Part shown: in pieces, positions 1-11,769 of the stretch | How the letters are laid out: every line of letters starts with the position of its first letter | Position numbering within the stretch: position 1 is the first letter of the stretch | Assembly: GCA_030142905.1 (NCBI GenBank) | Contig: JASJOG010000169.1 | Span: 124,001 to 188,000, forward strand | Reading direction: 5' to 3' | DNA length: 64,000 nucleotides | DNA from: Heliopora coerulea | Lineage: Eukaryota; Cnidaria; Anthozoa; Scleralcyonacea; Helioporidae | Program-made: the position numbers and the translations under genes | The notes under the pieces: generated by a model | Seen by the model: only the letters and a program-made list of their open reading frames with translations | Database searches by the model: none | Told to the model about the DNA's origin: nothing

Positions 1-1744
1 TTCTTTTAAAGGACCATAAATAATGCAACTAAATTTTTCTTGAAATCTTGTTGGCAGTTATCTTATTTGGGAGTGCCAAAACAAAATGTCAGTCTACTGC
101 TGATTAGCCTTCAGTATTTTGGTTCATCTTTACAAGCTGATTGGCCAATCAGTCTGCATTTCAAGAAAACTATCTCAAATGCAGAAAACTTAAACTTCTA
201 TAATCCCCTGCAAAGATGTTCATACCTCAAGACAGTGTTTTCAATTTCATTCATAACATAATTGTGTTCAAACTTTAAAATAAAGGATAGAAAACAGACG
301 TTTAACCCATCAAGGGGCAAGGGAAAACTTCAGCACTTGATTCTGGCTAATGCCCAACAATATTGCTCATCACAGGGGTGCACTTTGGGCATTAAAGGGT
401 TATATGAGTCTTGAAGAACTTATTAAACCTGTATAAATTATATTTTACCTGCATAAATATTTCTACCATGCAGCTTTTGCAAACTAAACTTACTCATAAG
501 CAGTACATAGTGGCCTAGAAGCACATGTGCTGTATTATCCAGAAACTGATCCCACTTCATACAGTTAACACATGGGGTTCTCAGCTAGCAAATAACATTT
601 TATCATAATGATAGTATAAGACACACACACTTCAGTGAATATCATGTAAACTTGACATTCGAGCGATAAAACAAGATGAAACTGATCACTATGACAATTG
701 CTGCAACTTTACAAGTCACTGTCCTGTTCCTGGAACTCCTGCATGGAAGAGTGATACAAAAACTTGTTTGTGAAATGCAGCAGTGCTTGTTTGGAGAAAT
801 GACCAAAATCCATCACCAGTCAACAACTTTGAAACATGGCAAGAAATATATCTTAGTGAGCATTTTGTAAACTGAACATTTTGACTGATAACACTACATT
901 AAGCTGACTTCAGTGACATTTCAAATTTGTTTCATGTTCACTGTCTGCTTTCTGCAACCACTGAACAAATCTTTGATGGATAACAGCAGTGTTTCCCCTG
1001 CCAACTTGTTGCCCTAGAGAAAGTTCTCATACCACTAAGCCATAATTGGTCACAGAAAACTCTTGGCAGGCCATTGTGCCCTGTTGATGGCTTGTCATCA
1101 ATCTCCAAGATCACTACTTTTTTGTGGTGATTAAAGTCCCTATTGACTTGAAGTACCTTGACTCTGCCAAAAAGCTCTTTTGTCTGCCTTGGATCAAGTA
1201 CCCTATTTAAATAATGAGGGAAACACTGAACAGCATGTTTGTTGTCTGGGGACACTTTGGGGATAAATCTCCAAATAACCTACACTGCATTTCACAACTT
1301 CACAGTTATTAATTTTATCAAAAATCCATGCTTAAAAGTTGCATGAAGAACACAATGCCTTATAAATAAAGTTGAAATTTCAGCATGATCAATTTCATCT
1401 CATTCTATGGCACAAAACTCATTGCAGAGTTTATGAGATTTTGTTAGTTGGAGCATGACCCCAGTTCCAGTTCTTAACGTTGACAAACACTGGTGACATT
1501 TTATAATGATCAAGGACTTTTCTCCTAAAATAACAGTTTTTCTCTTAATTTCTTAAATTTTAACCAGCATTTTGCTTACTTTTCAACTGAAACAATAATC
1601 AAAATTCATAGCAGATTTCTAGAAGTCAAGAACTTGCTGTTGCCCATGGCATTGTACTGTATCACCAGATCAAAAAGCAATGCTATTATGGTTGATGTTT
1701 ATTTTGCAGTCATTTTTGAAGACAATTACAAAGATTGAAAGATA
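1..1744. other. 3' flank of RPS12, no firm gene
   Basis: AT-rich sequence downstream of the RPS12 stop. A minus-strand open frame at 938-1255 (105 codons) contains a protein-like stretch (LFGRVKVLQVNRDF) but has no recognisable domain, and I see no splice structure around it. It could be an exon of a neighbouring gene or a transposon remnant. A canonical poly(A) signal for RPS12 (AATAAA on the minus strand) lies at 1698-1703. Nothing else is supported. Confidence 0.4.
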
Positions 1745-4700
1745 CTATGTTCCACGTTTGGACTTGAAATATTCCATCAAGACATCATGGGCATGGGTTT
1801 CCTTACCATAGTCCTGAAAAGAATAGCAAACAGATATCTTTTTGTTTGAATGATGTAACTTGTCAATTTTGCAGGGTTTGCAATTAAGGAATGTAAGTAA
1901 TAACTAATAAGTAATAACAAAGATAGTAATAACTTGTCAACATCTTATGATAAAGAAAATGTTGAAGACTGGAATGACAGTCCATTCCCCATGTCACTGA
2001 ACAGTTGAAAATGAATATGGCTCAAATTCCAGATCACTTCACTGACCACTTAGACTTTCCTCTGATACTATTTTTAAAGTATCACAGTAAAAACAGTTTA
2101 TTTTACCTAGAAGCATTGCAATACTGAGCTATGAGGGACTTTGTTTATATGTCTAGAATCGACCAAATGAACAATACTGAATCATGAAACATACTGTATT
2201 TTTTTGGCAATTACCTGCAGGTTATATGTTGATTTTTCTGATTTTAAAGCTGTTGCCGGAAATACGATGGTGCAGGTAATGTGATGACAAATTTTTATAT
2301 TGACATCTACATTTGGCAAAAATCTCACTATGAAATTATTACAAGTGCTGTGCAGTAGTAGCATCGGGTTAATGATTCTAAATGCTTGTGCAAGTCTTCC
2401 AAATAAAAAAATTTACAAAACTTTTAGTTCCTTTGGAATAATTATCAGTTTTCTTTGCAAAATTTTGGGTTTACATGAAAATTGACAAGTCATTTGTTGT
2501 TCTGACCATGCTTTCAGTACTTCTGTCACTAGTGAAATACAAGCTTTAAACTGATAGTACATTTCAAAGATAGAAAACAATCAGTTTGAATTATAGCCTA
2601 AATTTTAAAGATGTTAAGATTTGGACCTGGCATTGTGTACCATGCTGTGTGTTGCTACATCACAAGAGAATTCATGTGGAATTTCAATCAAATTTCTCAT
2701 GGTTTAAAATATATTACCACCCTTGCATGTTGATTTTGATTCGTTGATTCAAAATTAAGAATTGTCTTCAATTCACTTTGCTTTGATTGATCTCTCACTT
2801 TTCATCACTCCTAGTGAAAAATGTTGTCAACAGAACTACTCCTTTGAGCTCATCTCATTGTTTCAAAACCAAAGACATTATAAGGGCATGGTTGAGGTGC
2901 AGATAATCTTCCAGTGCAGGTAATCTGTCAACCTAATTTTTTTGGACCACAAATTTGACTAGTGCAGGTAATATGCTGTGCAGGTAATCACCCAGAAAAT
3001 ATGGTATTCCACTGGTCTGTCAAGGTTACCACTACAGTTACCTGGTGTCACCTTGTAAAAGAACATTCAATGCACCCTATTTATGCAATCATTACATCAA
3101 AGCATACATGTTAATGGTTCTATCTCACAACATCACACAGAAAAAAACAAGTTGTAAGACAACTATGAAAATGACATGAATAGAATCCAAGGCTGGCATA
3201 CTGGTCAGGCCACAAACATATTAACAGTAAGTGGAATTGATTTTTGTTTTCTCTTGAATAACAAAAGACAGTTTGATGAGAAGGGTCAGTTACTTACCTT
3301 GACAACTACACAACTACACCCAACAACCTTTCTTGCCTTGCCTTCTTTATCAATCTTGCACAGCCCTGCCCATTCCCCAAGTTTCTTGCTGTCATCAACC
3401 TTCAAATGAAACATGTCATCTTTAAATGCAGAGTTTTTACTGGATAATCACAACATATTTAGTTACCTTTCAATTATATTACGTTGTTTTACTGTCTAGT
3501 ACTGAAAAGTACTAACCACATAATGGGTGACACAATCAAAGGCAAAATTAAATCATGGCAGATACTTGAACTTAATGCATGCAGTCATATTGCACACAAT
3601 TGATACCAGTGTGGATTATAATGATTTTGCTTGGGTCTTAAAAATGTCTGGTCAACTAGACAATTGCTCAGACATTGGCTAAAAATGGTCGGACGGCCTT
3701 TCCAATAATTTTTTTTTGTCAGTTATGTTATGATAATAAATACAAAATATGAAGTCACACAAGTCATACACCTCAATTTTCATGAAAATGTTCTTTAAAG
3801 TAACTGAGAAAGTTACACTTACAAATGTAAGTAAAAACTACAATCTTAACTGTTTATAGCTTATAGGAACGTAAACACCTTTCTGTAAAGTATTGAACAT
3901 AAACACTAGATTTTTTCCAATGTTATTGAGGAGAACTATATCAGTAGCAAAGGTTGCTACTGATGTAGTTCTCCTGGGTTTCTTAGGCTGGTTGTCTGAA
4001 CCACTAGCCAAAACATCGATTGATTGCTTAGAGGCCATAGCAATGGAAAAATGGAACTATAATATACACGTGTAAAAATGCATTTGAACTTTAAACTTTG
4101 CATGATCTGCCTGTGTTTCTTCTATGTGCAATTACACGTGCAAGCAAATGGCGCGGAATCTGAGAGTAGGCTGGGCTCGATAATTGAATATTTCAATTTT
4201 CAAATGGGACTTCTACAACAAAATAAGTGCAGTCTGTCAAATGTGTCTGCTAAAAGAAAAGCTCAAGGTTTTTTTCTGTACACTAATTTCCATCCAAATA
4301 TTTAAGTTGGTAGGTTTGTTTTCTTGAACAGTATTCATCAAAAATACACCTTTAAGTTAGATGAAAACTGTGTATTTTATTTGATCGGTCAAGATGTCCA
4401 TGTAGAATAAAATTGATCAGCCATTCAGTATTTTTGTTCAGCAAATAGCTGATTGCCGACCATTATAATCCACACTGATTGATACAGTGGGTTCCCAGCA
4501 GAGTACAGGTTACTGGCTCACACTATGAAATTTGCAAAGCATTTGTAGTCAATTGAAGCAAAATTCAAGTGAGAACAGAAGAATGTAAAGCATAACAATT
4601 AAAAAAAAACTGTATCATTTTATGTCTTTTTCATATTCACTCCAATAAGGTGGTCTGTGACAGAGGCAAGGTGACAAGGTGAACTGGTTGCCAAATTTGA

Positions 4701-7700
4701 GAAATTGAAAATGGTTGTAAACACATACATGGGAAATAGCAAGTGAGAGACTGGGATGGTAACTTTGCTATGCCAGTTATGCATCTGCACACCACAATTA
4801 GTGAGCTGAAAAGACATTTCCAGTTTCTTGAACTGAAAACTTAATGACAAAACCATGGCTAAACTCAACTGAAGAGCACAGTAAAGAGCTTCAATTATAC
4901 ACACAAACTTGCACTAATCTTAGAAACAAACCAGTTTATAAGTGTAAAAAAATCAGCAACATTATGGAAACTAAATACTGCTTTTAGAGTTATATAATGG
5001 AATCAGTAACACAACATAAAAATAGTCTAAGTAGCCAGTTGGGTCAATTTGCATGTCTACTTTTTTGTGACTCCATAATTCATACCCTGCCCAGTACAAT
5101 AGAAAATTTATGTTTGCCTATCTTAAGCTAAATCCCTTTACCTTGATCAAATTGATTTGATGCTCAGCACATAAAGCCTCTACAAGCTTTACATATGTCC
5201 CCTCATCACAGTTATTGGCTAACACACAAAGATGAGCTTGTCGTCTGGAAGTGAAAGGAAGAAAAAATAATGGAGAGTTACTTGCACTTATCTGTCCACT
5301 GGCATTGGTGTTAATAAAACTCTTAATTTGTAAGTACCCAAGACTGCAAATAATTTTTTTAGCTTAGCTTGACATATGTCTGATCACTTTCAGTTTTGGT
5401 CAGACATTAACTGAATTTGTTTGGACAAAAAATCAACATCACAAATATTGTTACAGATATTTACAGAATATTAAAATCAAACTTTCTTAGGATTGGAAGC
5501 GACGTTATTTGGCCAGATTTTATTTCAAATGACAAATTTCTATTTTGAATTTTGTGTTTCAGACAATATATATTTTTGAACAGACCAATGTCCGATCAAA
5601 ATTTATTTTTGTCAGACATTAGTCAAATTTGGACATTGTCCAATGTCTGACAGCAATTTGCAGCCCTGAGTACCAATAAGGTAATAAACTTCCTCAGAAA
5701 TTAAATTTGATTCCGGTTACGCTATTGTCCTCACAGATTGTCAGAAGAGGGAGCGGATTTATCATCACAGGAAGCTTCAAGTCATCTAAATCTAACATTA
5801 TTTCACTCACACACTTACAATACCTTTAATACTTGTTGTTGTGACTGTAGAATTGTTACCAAACAAAGTTCGGCAACTCATGTTCTGATTTCCTAGAATT
5901 AGGCACCTTATCCACATGCAATGGGAAAGTAAAATTAATAAAAATTCCTTTATACATTAGGAGTATTTTTTCCATCCAAAAATAAAAAGGAAAATAAAAA
6001 GGAAAGTCCCAGTAGTAGTTTGGACATTGTCCTCATTAATTTTTGCATAAAATGTCACCAAGAACATTCAGAATATTTTAAGCTTATAGATCAGGTAAAA
6101 TCAGGGTTTGAAATAATGATTCGTGATTCACAAACCAAATTATGACTTTCATGATTGGAATTTTTGAAAATTTGAGTAAAATCACAAATCACAATTTTCT
6201 GATATGGCTAGCATACTGCCACAGTTGTGATTCTTTGGTATATTTTGAGGACAGTTACATACTTTGGAAGCAAGATGCAACAGTTTACTGAATGTATGCA
6301 TAATGGAAATTTGCCATATTTCTTTGTGGAAATTAATGTCCATGCAATAAAATTTGTCTGGTAAACAGACTTTTTAAATTAAATTATTTGGGCCCATGAA
6401 CATGCCAAAGGAAGCAAGTACCATATTTTCCAGGCGATTACCCACACTAGCCAAATTTATGGTCCAAAAAACAATTATGTTGACAGATTACCTGCATTGG
6501 AAGATTACCAGCACGTCAACAATGCCCTTGCAACATTGAGGTTTTGAAACAATGAAATGAACAGAAAGGAGTAGCTCTGGTGATGGCATTTTTCACCAGG
6601 CATGATGAAAAGCAAGATATTAATCAAAGCAAAGTGAATTGAAGGTGATTCTTAATTTTAAATCAACCAATTGAAATCAATATGCAGAGTGGTAATATAT
6701 TTTAAGCTGTGAGAAATTTGAGAGAAATTCCATGTGAATTCTCTTGTGACATAGCAACACACAGCATGGTGTACTCAGGCCTCTCACGTTCGAAATTTGG
6801 CGCGCGCGATCTATCACGTGGGCAGATTATGTTGCGTGCGCGATTAAATAACAAATTAGGGGGGAGTTGTCAAAAAATAGAAAATTTTTCAATTTTCTTG
6901 TAATTACATCAGTTTAATTCCGATATGAATACAATGTCATATCAATGTTTTTTATAACAAAAGAAGGAACAGAAACATTGAAATATTACTTCAGCACGAG
7001 TCGCTTTCGAATTCCTTTTGGAAAAGTTCAAATTCACTGTCCTCACAACTGCTTTCGTCTTGGTCAAGTGTTGCGTGGACCTCGTCAACAACGTTAACGG
7101 TATTTCTCACTGACGTAATTTGATTTGGTTGAGAGATCTTTTTCCGTCTGTTTGATGTCACACATTTCAACAGCACGCTCTATTATAGCCTCTTTCTCTT
7201 CTCTGTTCCAAAGCGGGTTGTTTCCGTCGACGATAAGACTTTCATTCAAAGCGTTGTGGGCCATTGACAAGTGCCTGTCTAAGAGGATGCTCGTGACGGT
7301 ACTGAACGTTCTCTCTACTTGAGAGTTTGAGCCAGATGGACGGGAGCGTTTTGAAAATAAAACAGTTTGACAGGCGAGCTGAAATTAACATTCGTGCACA
7401 TAACATTAGCGGGGTGCGTGCCTGCGCGCGCGTCCCATTGAGAGGCCTGTGTACTATACTGAGTTCAAATAGCAATGGCTTTAAAATTTACACTATAATC
7501 CAAACTGATTGTTTTCTATCTTTGAAATGTACTGTGAGTTTAAAGCTTGTTATTTGCTGGCAACAGGAAATACTAAAAGCATAGTCAGAACAACAAGTGA
7601 CTTGTCAATTTTTGCATAAACTTAAAATTCTCCAAAGTAAACTGACAATTACTCTGAAGGAACTAAAAACTTTCTAACTTTTTTTATTATCTGAAAGATT

Positions 7701-10513
7701 TGCACAAGTATTTGGAATCATTAACCCAACACTATTACTGTGCAGCACTTGTGATGATCTGATAATGAGATTTTTGCCAAATGTAGATGTCAATATAACA
7801 ATTTGTCATCACATTACCTGTACCATTGTATTACCCACAGCAGCTTCAAAAACAGGCAAATAACCCCTGGGCAATTGCCCAGAAAATATGGTAGAAATAC
7901 TGTAATAAAGTGGCAAAATGATTTGAAATGATTTGAATTCAACGTGTGGAAAAAGGTTTCACGAATTGTAATATTTCATGCAAATGCAGAAATGTCCTCA
8001 ACTTGTTTGAAACTGTGTTCATTACCTCTATTACCACTGCTAAATTGGGACATGTAAGGAAATCCTTCCAAAGTCTATTATTGTTGTTATTGGAAAGGTG
8101 GTATAATCTTTGTAACAGAGCTTTAGATTCCAGAAAAATCACAAATTGTTTTTCAACAATTAATTCAAATCCTGAAAGCTGTTAGACGAGTTTAACATCA
8201 AATGAATGAATGGTATTCCTTTAAAAAGTTTCAAGCTTTTAGAAGTCAAAAAAAACAAATATAAGGTAACCAATAAGACACTTGAGTTCTGCTGTTTCAG
8301 TTCAATTCTAAAATTTTGGTTGTTTACTTTAATATTGTCCTGAGCGAGGATCCAGGTGGGAATCTCAATTTCAGAACAAATATTAATGCCCAGCAAAGTG
8401 CACGCAATAAGGCCATTGTTGTCATTGTCCAAGCTTACTTATGGTCCCTATTAAGACATCTTAATTTTGATTAGTGGTGTTGTTATCAAGCAATTCACAA
8501 ACTTTCTAAGGACTTTATGCTCATTATTTCATACTTTTGTTGGGTTTTTACAGATAATCCTTATTGCTTGTGTTTGAAGCAGAAATCAACCAATGTGAAT
8601 TGAGAGTAAGTTTGTAAGTGAACTGTTTACCAAATGTCAGAAATTGAGATTCAAATTTATCATAAAAACATGCCAATGTGAAATAACATATCTGCAAAAC
8701 CTTCTCAGTAACACTTCCATTAGCCACAAAACAAATATTATGATTAACTTTTGCAATTCACAACAGGTCTCAATTGTTCTTACTTGTCTAAGGCCTTGCA
8801 AGCTTCATGCAGTCCTCGGGACAAACCATCATGGACCAAAGCAGTTTTCAAGACTTCTTGTAATGCTTCATTGACACTCAATGACCCCCCAGATGTATCA
8901 TCTCTAAAAATGTTGATGAAAAATATATTCAAAACTTCATAAAATGACATAAGGAAAAGCTACATTAGTCTCATGCAAACATCAAGGTTTATTTAAGGGA
9001 TACACCTCAAATTTATCTTGAAGATGGATTCCCTGATAGATAAGGGGACACTTTTAAATGACCCTCAAACAGATTCTTCTTGGCTGAGATTTCCTTTCAG
9101 AATTTAAATATGAGTTATACGACAAGTAAAGTTCAGAAACTAGAGGAATTATCTGTACGAGAAAGAAAGCTTGGTTCAGCTGAGTAAATTTGAGATTGTC
9201 CAAAGACCTGTTTACATCCAGGAGGACAGTCAAGCAGTGATTGTAGAATAGAGTGAAACTTCACTATAATGTGGTTGGCAGGGTCCATTGTGCAGACAGC
9301 GGTATAAATGAAGCACGTTATAACAAAACACACCTCTACTCCAAGCCAAAGTTAAACAAACCTCACAATCAAATTACAGTGGATGTCATCACATGCTGTT
9401 CAGAATTCACAGCTGTTACCTTATTGGAGTTCACATCTATATGTGGAATTGTGTATGGATTAACAACCCACGGTAAGTGCCATTGTGTTCAAATGTTATT
9501 TCAGGTGAGTACAGTAACTGTACTGACCCAAACAGACTGTTGTCATTAACATGGTGTTTCCACAAATTTTCAATTGCTTTTTCAACCCTTTTTCAACATT
9601 GTTTCAGCAATGAAGTTTGACATACGTGACATTAACCTGTGCAGAGGACTGGTAATAAGAACTTTGGGGTCCATGAATCAACAGTGTTATACAAAGTCAC
9701 ACGTTATATCAAAGCATGTTATAGTGGGGTTTCACTGCACCCAGAAAGCAAAATTCCCCGTCCATACTGATTACATGCTTACCCAGATACTGTAAACCCA
9801 ACCCTTGTATTACCCCTAATCTTAAACCTTTATTAAACCAAACCCTAACACTATTGAAATGAATAGGGCCACAAGTTTGTCAACCTTTGCTGTTATGTGT
9901 TACCCTCTTGAAATAAAGTTGTTGTTATTATTATTATATAATACTTGCCAATGCAGCTACCTCACAGCCACACATCCTTTCAACTATAACCCTCTCACTT
10001 TGCCAGATACTTTATAATAGTGCAAAGGAGTTCTTAACTCTCTCTAGTTTGTAACCAACTTTTTAATTTTACTCCAGATACTGCCAGATAATTTTATTCA
10101 TGAAAGGCCAACGTCTTGCCCAGGAAAGGATTAAAGGGGAACGTTTTGATTGGGGAATGGTCCTCCACGTTTACACAAAGTGTTTCAGACCATGCTCTAA
10201 CAACTTAGAGAGTTATCTTGAAATAAATATTCAAAGGTAAGGTGGTAATGATTTACGAGCATGAAGACTTCGATGTCTTCAAATTTCATTGTATTCCTGA
10301 TCCATAATGTGCACAGTTTCTCGGTCCTGTAATATATATACTGTATTAAGTAACTGTAGTTTTTCTGTTGTTGTTTGCTTTTCACGATATTAGGAGATCC
10401 TTATGCTCCCTAACCTTATTTCGTCTATGCCTGTTTAACTAAACATGGAAAATTCAAGGAAAGCTCATGCTAACCGAAGTCTCGTTGAAAACTTACCCTT
10501 CCGCGTCTGACAT
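1745..10513 (-). CDS. RPS12: 40S ribosomal protein S12, five coding exons
   Basis: Small-subunit ribosomal protein eS12, acting in cytoplasmic ribosomes. The coding exons on the minus strand are 10513-10497 (MSDAEG start), 8903-8784, 5244-5142, 3399-3298 and 1813-1745. All introns are GT-AG, all phases join, and the total is 411 nt, giving 136 residues; the vertebrate protein is about 132. The reading contains family hallmarks: [63 protein letters not shown] and [16 protein letters not shown], ending in YFKSKRGT. A pyrimidine run (CTTTCC on the minus strand, about 10549-10544) upstream of the ATG could be a TOP start, as in other ribosomal protein genes. An AATAAA lies 42 nt after the stop. 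Introns 2 and 4 carry related transposons and intron 2 carries a snoRNA. No lesion is visible, so the gene looks functional. Confidence 0.97.
2192..3006 (-). mobile_element. TIR transposon copy 1 in RPS12 intron 4
   Basis: About 815 bp with terminal inverted repeats of the type TACCATATTTTCTGGG plus an ATTACCTGC motif. Internal 'gcaggtaat' subterminal motifs recur at both ends. It is the inverted, internally deleted relative of the element at 6419-7892: the outer parts align closely, but the middle hAT-like segment of the longer copy is absent. No coding capacity. Confidence 0.7.
3925..3980. repeat. Short hairpin in RPS12 intron 3
   Basis: A near-perfect inverted repeat (GAGGAGAACTATATCAGTAGCAA followed at once by its complement) forms a stem of about 22 bp with almost no loop. 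Function unknown; it may be a remnant of a fold-back repeat. Confidence 0.5.
5689..5774 (-). ncRNA. Box C/D snoRNA in RPS12 intron 2
   Basis: Read on the minus strand, a 5 bp terminal stem (CTTCC with GGAAG) encloses box C GTGATGA (5768-5762), box D' CTGA (5744-5741), a box C'-like GTGAGGA (5734-5728) and box D CTGA (5697-5694), 86 nt in all. This is the order and spacing of a 2'-O-methylation guide, and it lies in the sense strand of a ribosomal protein gene intron, the usual host. The guide before D' (GCTCCCTCT) complements AGAGGGAGC of 18S rRNA, and the guide before D (CCGGAATCAAA) pairs with one mismatch to the nearby TTCGATTCCGG, from my memory of the 18S sequence. RPS12 also hosts C/D snoRNAs in vertebrates; I do not claim orthology. 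Confidence 0.82.
6419..7892 (-). mobile_element. TIR transposon copy 2 in RPS12 intron 2, with hAT remnant
   Basis: A 1.47 kb element with TIRs TACCATATTTTCC / complement of AGAAAATATGGTA. Its outer arms match the copy at 2192-3006 in inverted orientation. The extra middle part (about 6780-7450) is GC-richer and holds a decayed hAT transposase C-terminus on the minus strand. Copy 1 is therefore the internally deleted derivative. Confidence 0.7.
7000..7345 (-). pseudogene. hAT-type transposase C-terminal remnant
   Basis: The minus-strand frame across about 7345-7120 reads [20 protein letters not shown] and continues with [16 protein letters not shown]. This matches the hAT dimerisation region pattern (S.N..VER.FS followed by a basic R.L motif). 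The frame continues into an acidic tail that ends near 6991. No upstream catalytic domain remains, so this is a fragment, presumably from the autonomous form of the surrounding TIR element. Confidence 0.65.
9248..9745. mobile_element. Pogo/Tc1-type MITE in RPS12 intron 1
   Basis: About 0.5 kb bounded by inverted GTGAAACTTCACTATAA (left) and TTATAGTGGGGTTTCACTG (right), the CAGTGAAACCCCACTATAA type of terminus typical of pogo/Tigger elements. The TA target duplication is not preserved cleanly. Noncoding. Confidence 0.6.
9815..9945 (+). mobile_element. LINE 3' end fragment
   Basis: Ends in GGGCCACAAGTTTGTCAACC, TGTTATGTGTTACCCTC, then AATAAAG and a (TTG/TTA) microsatellite tail. This is the 3' terminus style of CR1/L2-like non-LTR retrotransposons; a related end lies at about 56860-56955. 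No coding sequence remains. Confidence 0.55.
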
Positions 10514-10649
10514 GTTGGTCTGTGCGGAACTCCTTACTGTTTAGGAAAGAAATAAAAAATTATTAAAAAGACACACTTTTGAAGTTTCTGAATACTCTAA
10601 GATCATCGATATTGGTGGATGGTTGGCAAAATACGTTAATTTCAGAAGG
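10514..10649. promoter_or_regulatory. Short divergent intergenic region, likely bidirectional promoter
   Basis: Only 136 bp separate the RPS12 ATG (minus) from the ATG of the small plus-strand frame at 10650. A pyrimidine tract usable as an RPS12 TOP start is at 10549-10544 (minus strand). No TATA box stands out, which is common in ribosomal protein genes. Promoter function is inferred from position. Confidence 0.45.
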
Positions 10650-10969
10650 ATGAAAGTCTTACATGATATACCCAAACTGAAACCTTTCCCGCAAGAGAAT
10701 GAAGAGGACCGAGCAATACGGGATCTGGGACTTAACCATAATCATCAGGTACTCGTTCCCACTCTTTTCAATTTCTTTAGAATCTTGTCAAATGGGCCGT
10801 TTCACTCCACTGAATTATTTTGGCTGAATAGCATACTTCTAACATGTTTTTCGATTTGTGTTGATTCAAGGACAAAGAAGTGATGTATGAAAAACTTCTC
10901 TCGATGAAATTTGTGCCTGGTTTAGCAAGTGAAAAGTTGCACCCCAAAAATTTTGTAATGAAAATATAA
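10650..10969 (+). CDS. Small two-exon gene divergent from RPS12, unrecognised
   Basis: Exon 10650-10748 (33 codons) ends at CAG|GTACTC. Exon 10871-10969 follows an acceptor (GATTCAAG|GAC) and ends in TAA. Both are phase 0, so the join is open and gives a 65-residue basic protein beginning MKVLHDIPKLKPFPQENEED and ending KLHPKNFVMKI, with no signal peptide or membrane segment. A possible acceptor (AATTTCAG) just before the ATG suggests a 5' UTR exon. I do not recognise the family. The matching phases, good splice sites and head-to-head position with a housekeeping gene favour a real gene, but a chance frame cannot be excluded. Confidence 0.45.
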
Positions 10970-11070
10970 AAAGTGCTGAAGCAGATTATCCAGGGACGTA
11001 GGAGCGAATTTGATTTTGGGGGGACTGAGGTCAACATAAACATTTATACCTCTGGAAGAATACCTTAATG

Positions 11071-11758
11071 ACATAAACTTTCGCGGTCATTAACTTTCGC
11101 GGTCATAAACTTTCGCGGACACAAACTTTCGCGGATTGGTCCAATCCGCGAAAGTTTATGTCCGCGAATTTTTCTAAATTCGCTCATCCACGAAAGTTTT
11201 TGTCCGCAAATTGTCCGGTTTTGTCATCCGCGAAAGTTAATGACCGCGAAACATAGATTTTTTTTTGTAAAAAATGCAATTTTATTATAGTTTTCTGTAA
11301 CATTAATTATGAAAAGTGAATTGTCCAGGTAAAAATATAGAGAATGATGAGTCAATTATGATGTAACCAACTTTATAACCAATATTATATTATAAACATA
11401 ACATTAACCAACTGTATTACCAACATTGTACTCTAGAGTCCATAATAAACGGGGAGTTTGAAATAAGCAGGGAGATAGGAAAATGTTCTGAAAATTAATA
11501 AACGGGGAGGTTGGAATAATCGGGGAGGTTGGAAAAACTTTCCTTGAAAAATAAACGGTGAGTCTGGAATAACGGCGGGGAGGTTGAGATCACATTGTCC
11601 GCGAAAGTTTATGACCGCGAATTTTTCCAAATTCGCTTATCCGCGGAAGTTTATGACCGCGAATTTTCCAGTTTTGTCATCCGCGAAAGTTTATGACCGC
11701 GAAAGTTTATGACGCGAAAGTTTATATCGCGAAAGTTAATGACAGCGAAAGTTTATGT
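11071..11758. mobile_element. TIR element built of TTTCGCGG repeats
   Basis: Starts ACATAAACTTTCGC and ends GCGAAAGTTTATGT. Both flanks carry many direct and inverted copies of a 15-20 bp unit, CATAAACTTTCGCGGT (11075-11260 and 11590-11758), with an AT-rich middle that includes a GGGGAGGTTGGAATAA repeat (11449-11590). The motif TCTGGAAGAATA occurs on both outer sides (11051-11062 and 11758-11769) and may be a target duplication. Noncoding; superfamily not clear. Confidence 0.65.
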
Positions 11759-11769
11759 CTGGAAGAATA

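Noticed and set aside
938..1255. 105-codon minus-strand frame
   Set aside because: Protein-like in part but no recognised domain, start context or splice sites; kept only as a note in the flank entry.
2795..2820. Box C-like GTGATGA on minus in RPS12 intron 4
   Set aside because: No D box, and the same sequence occurs in the transposon copy at 6595, so it belongs to the repeat.
9388..9395. Second box C candidate (GTGATGA on minus) in RPS12 intron 1
   Set aside because: No box D CTGA at a suitable distance and no terminal stem; it lies within the pogo-type MITE.
11071..11758. CRISPR-like array of TTTCGCGG repeats
   Set aside because: Units lie in both orientations with no regular unique spacers, and the window is clearly eukaryotic.
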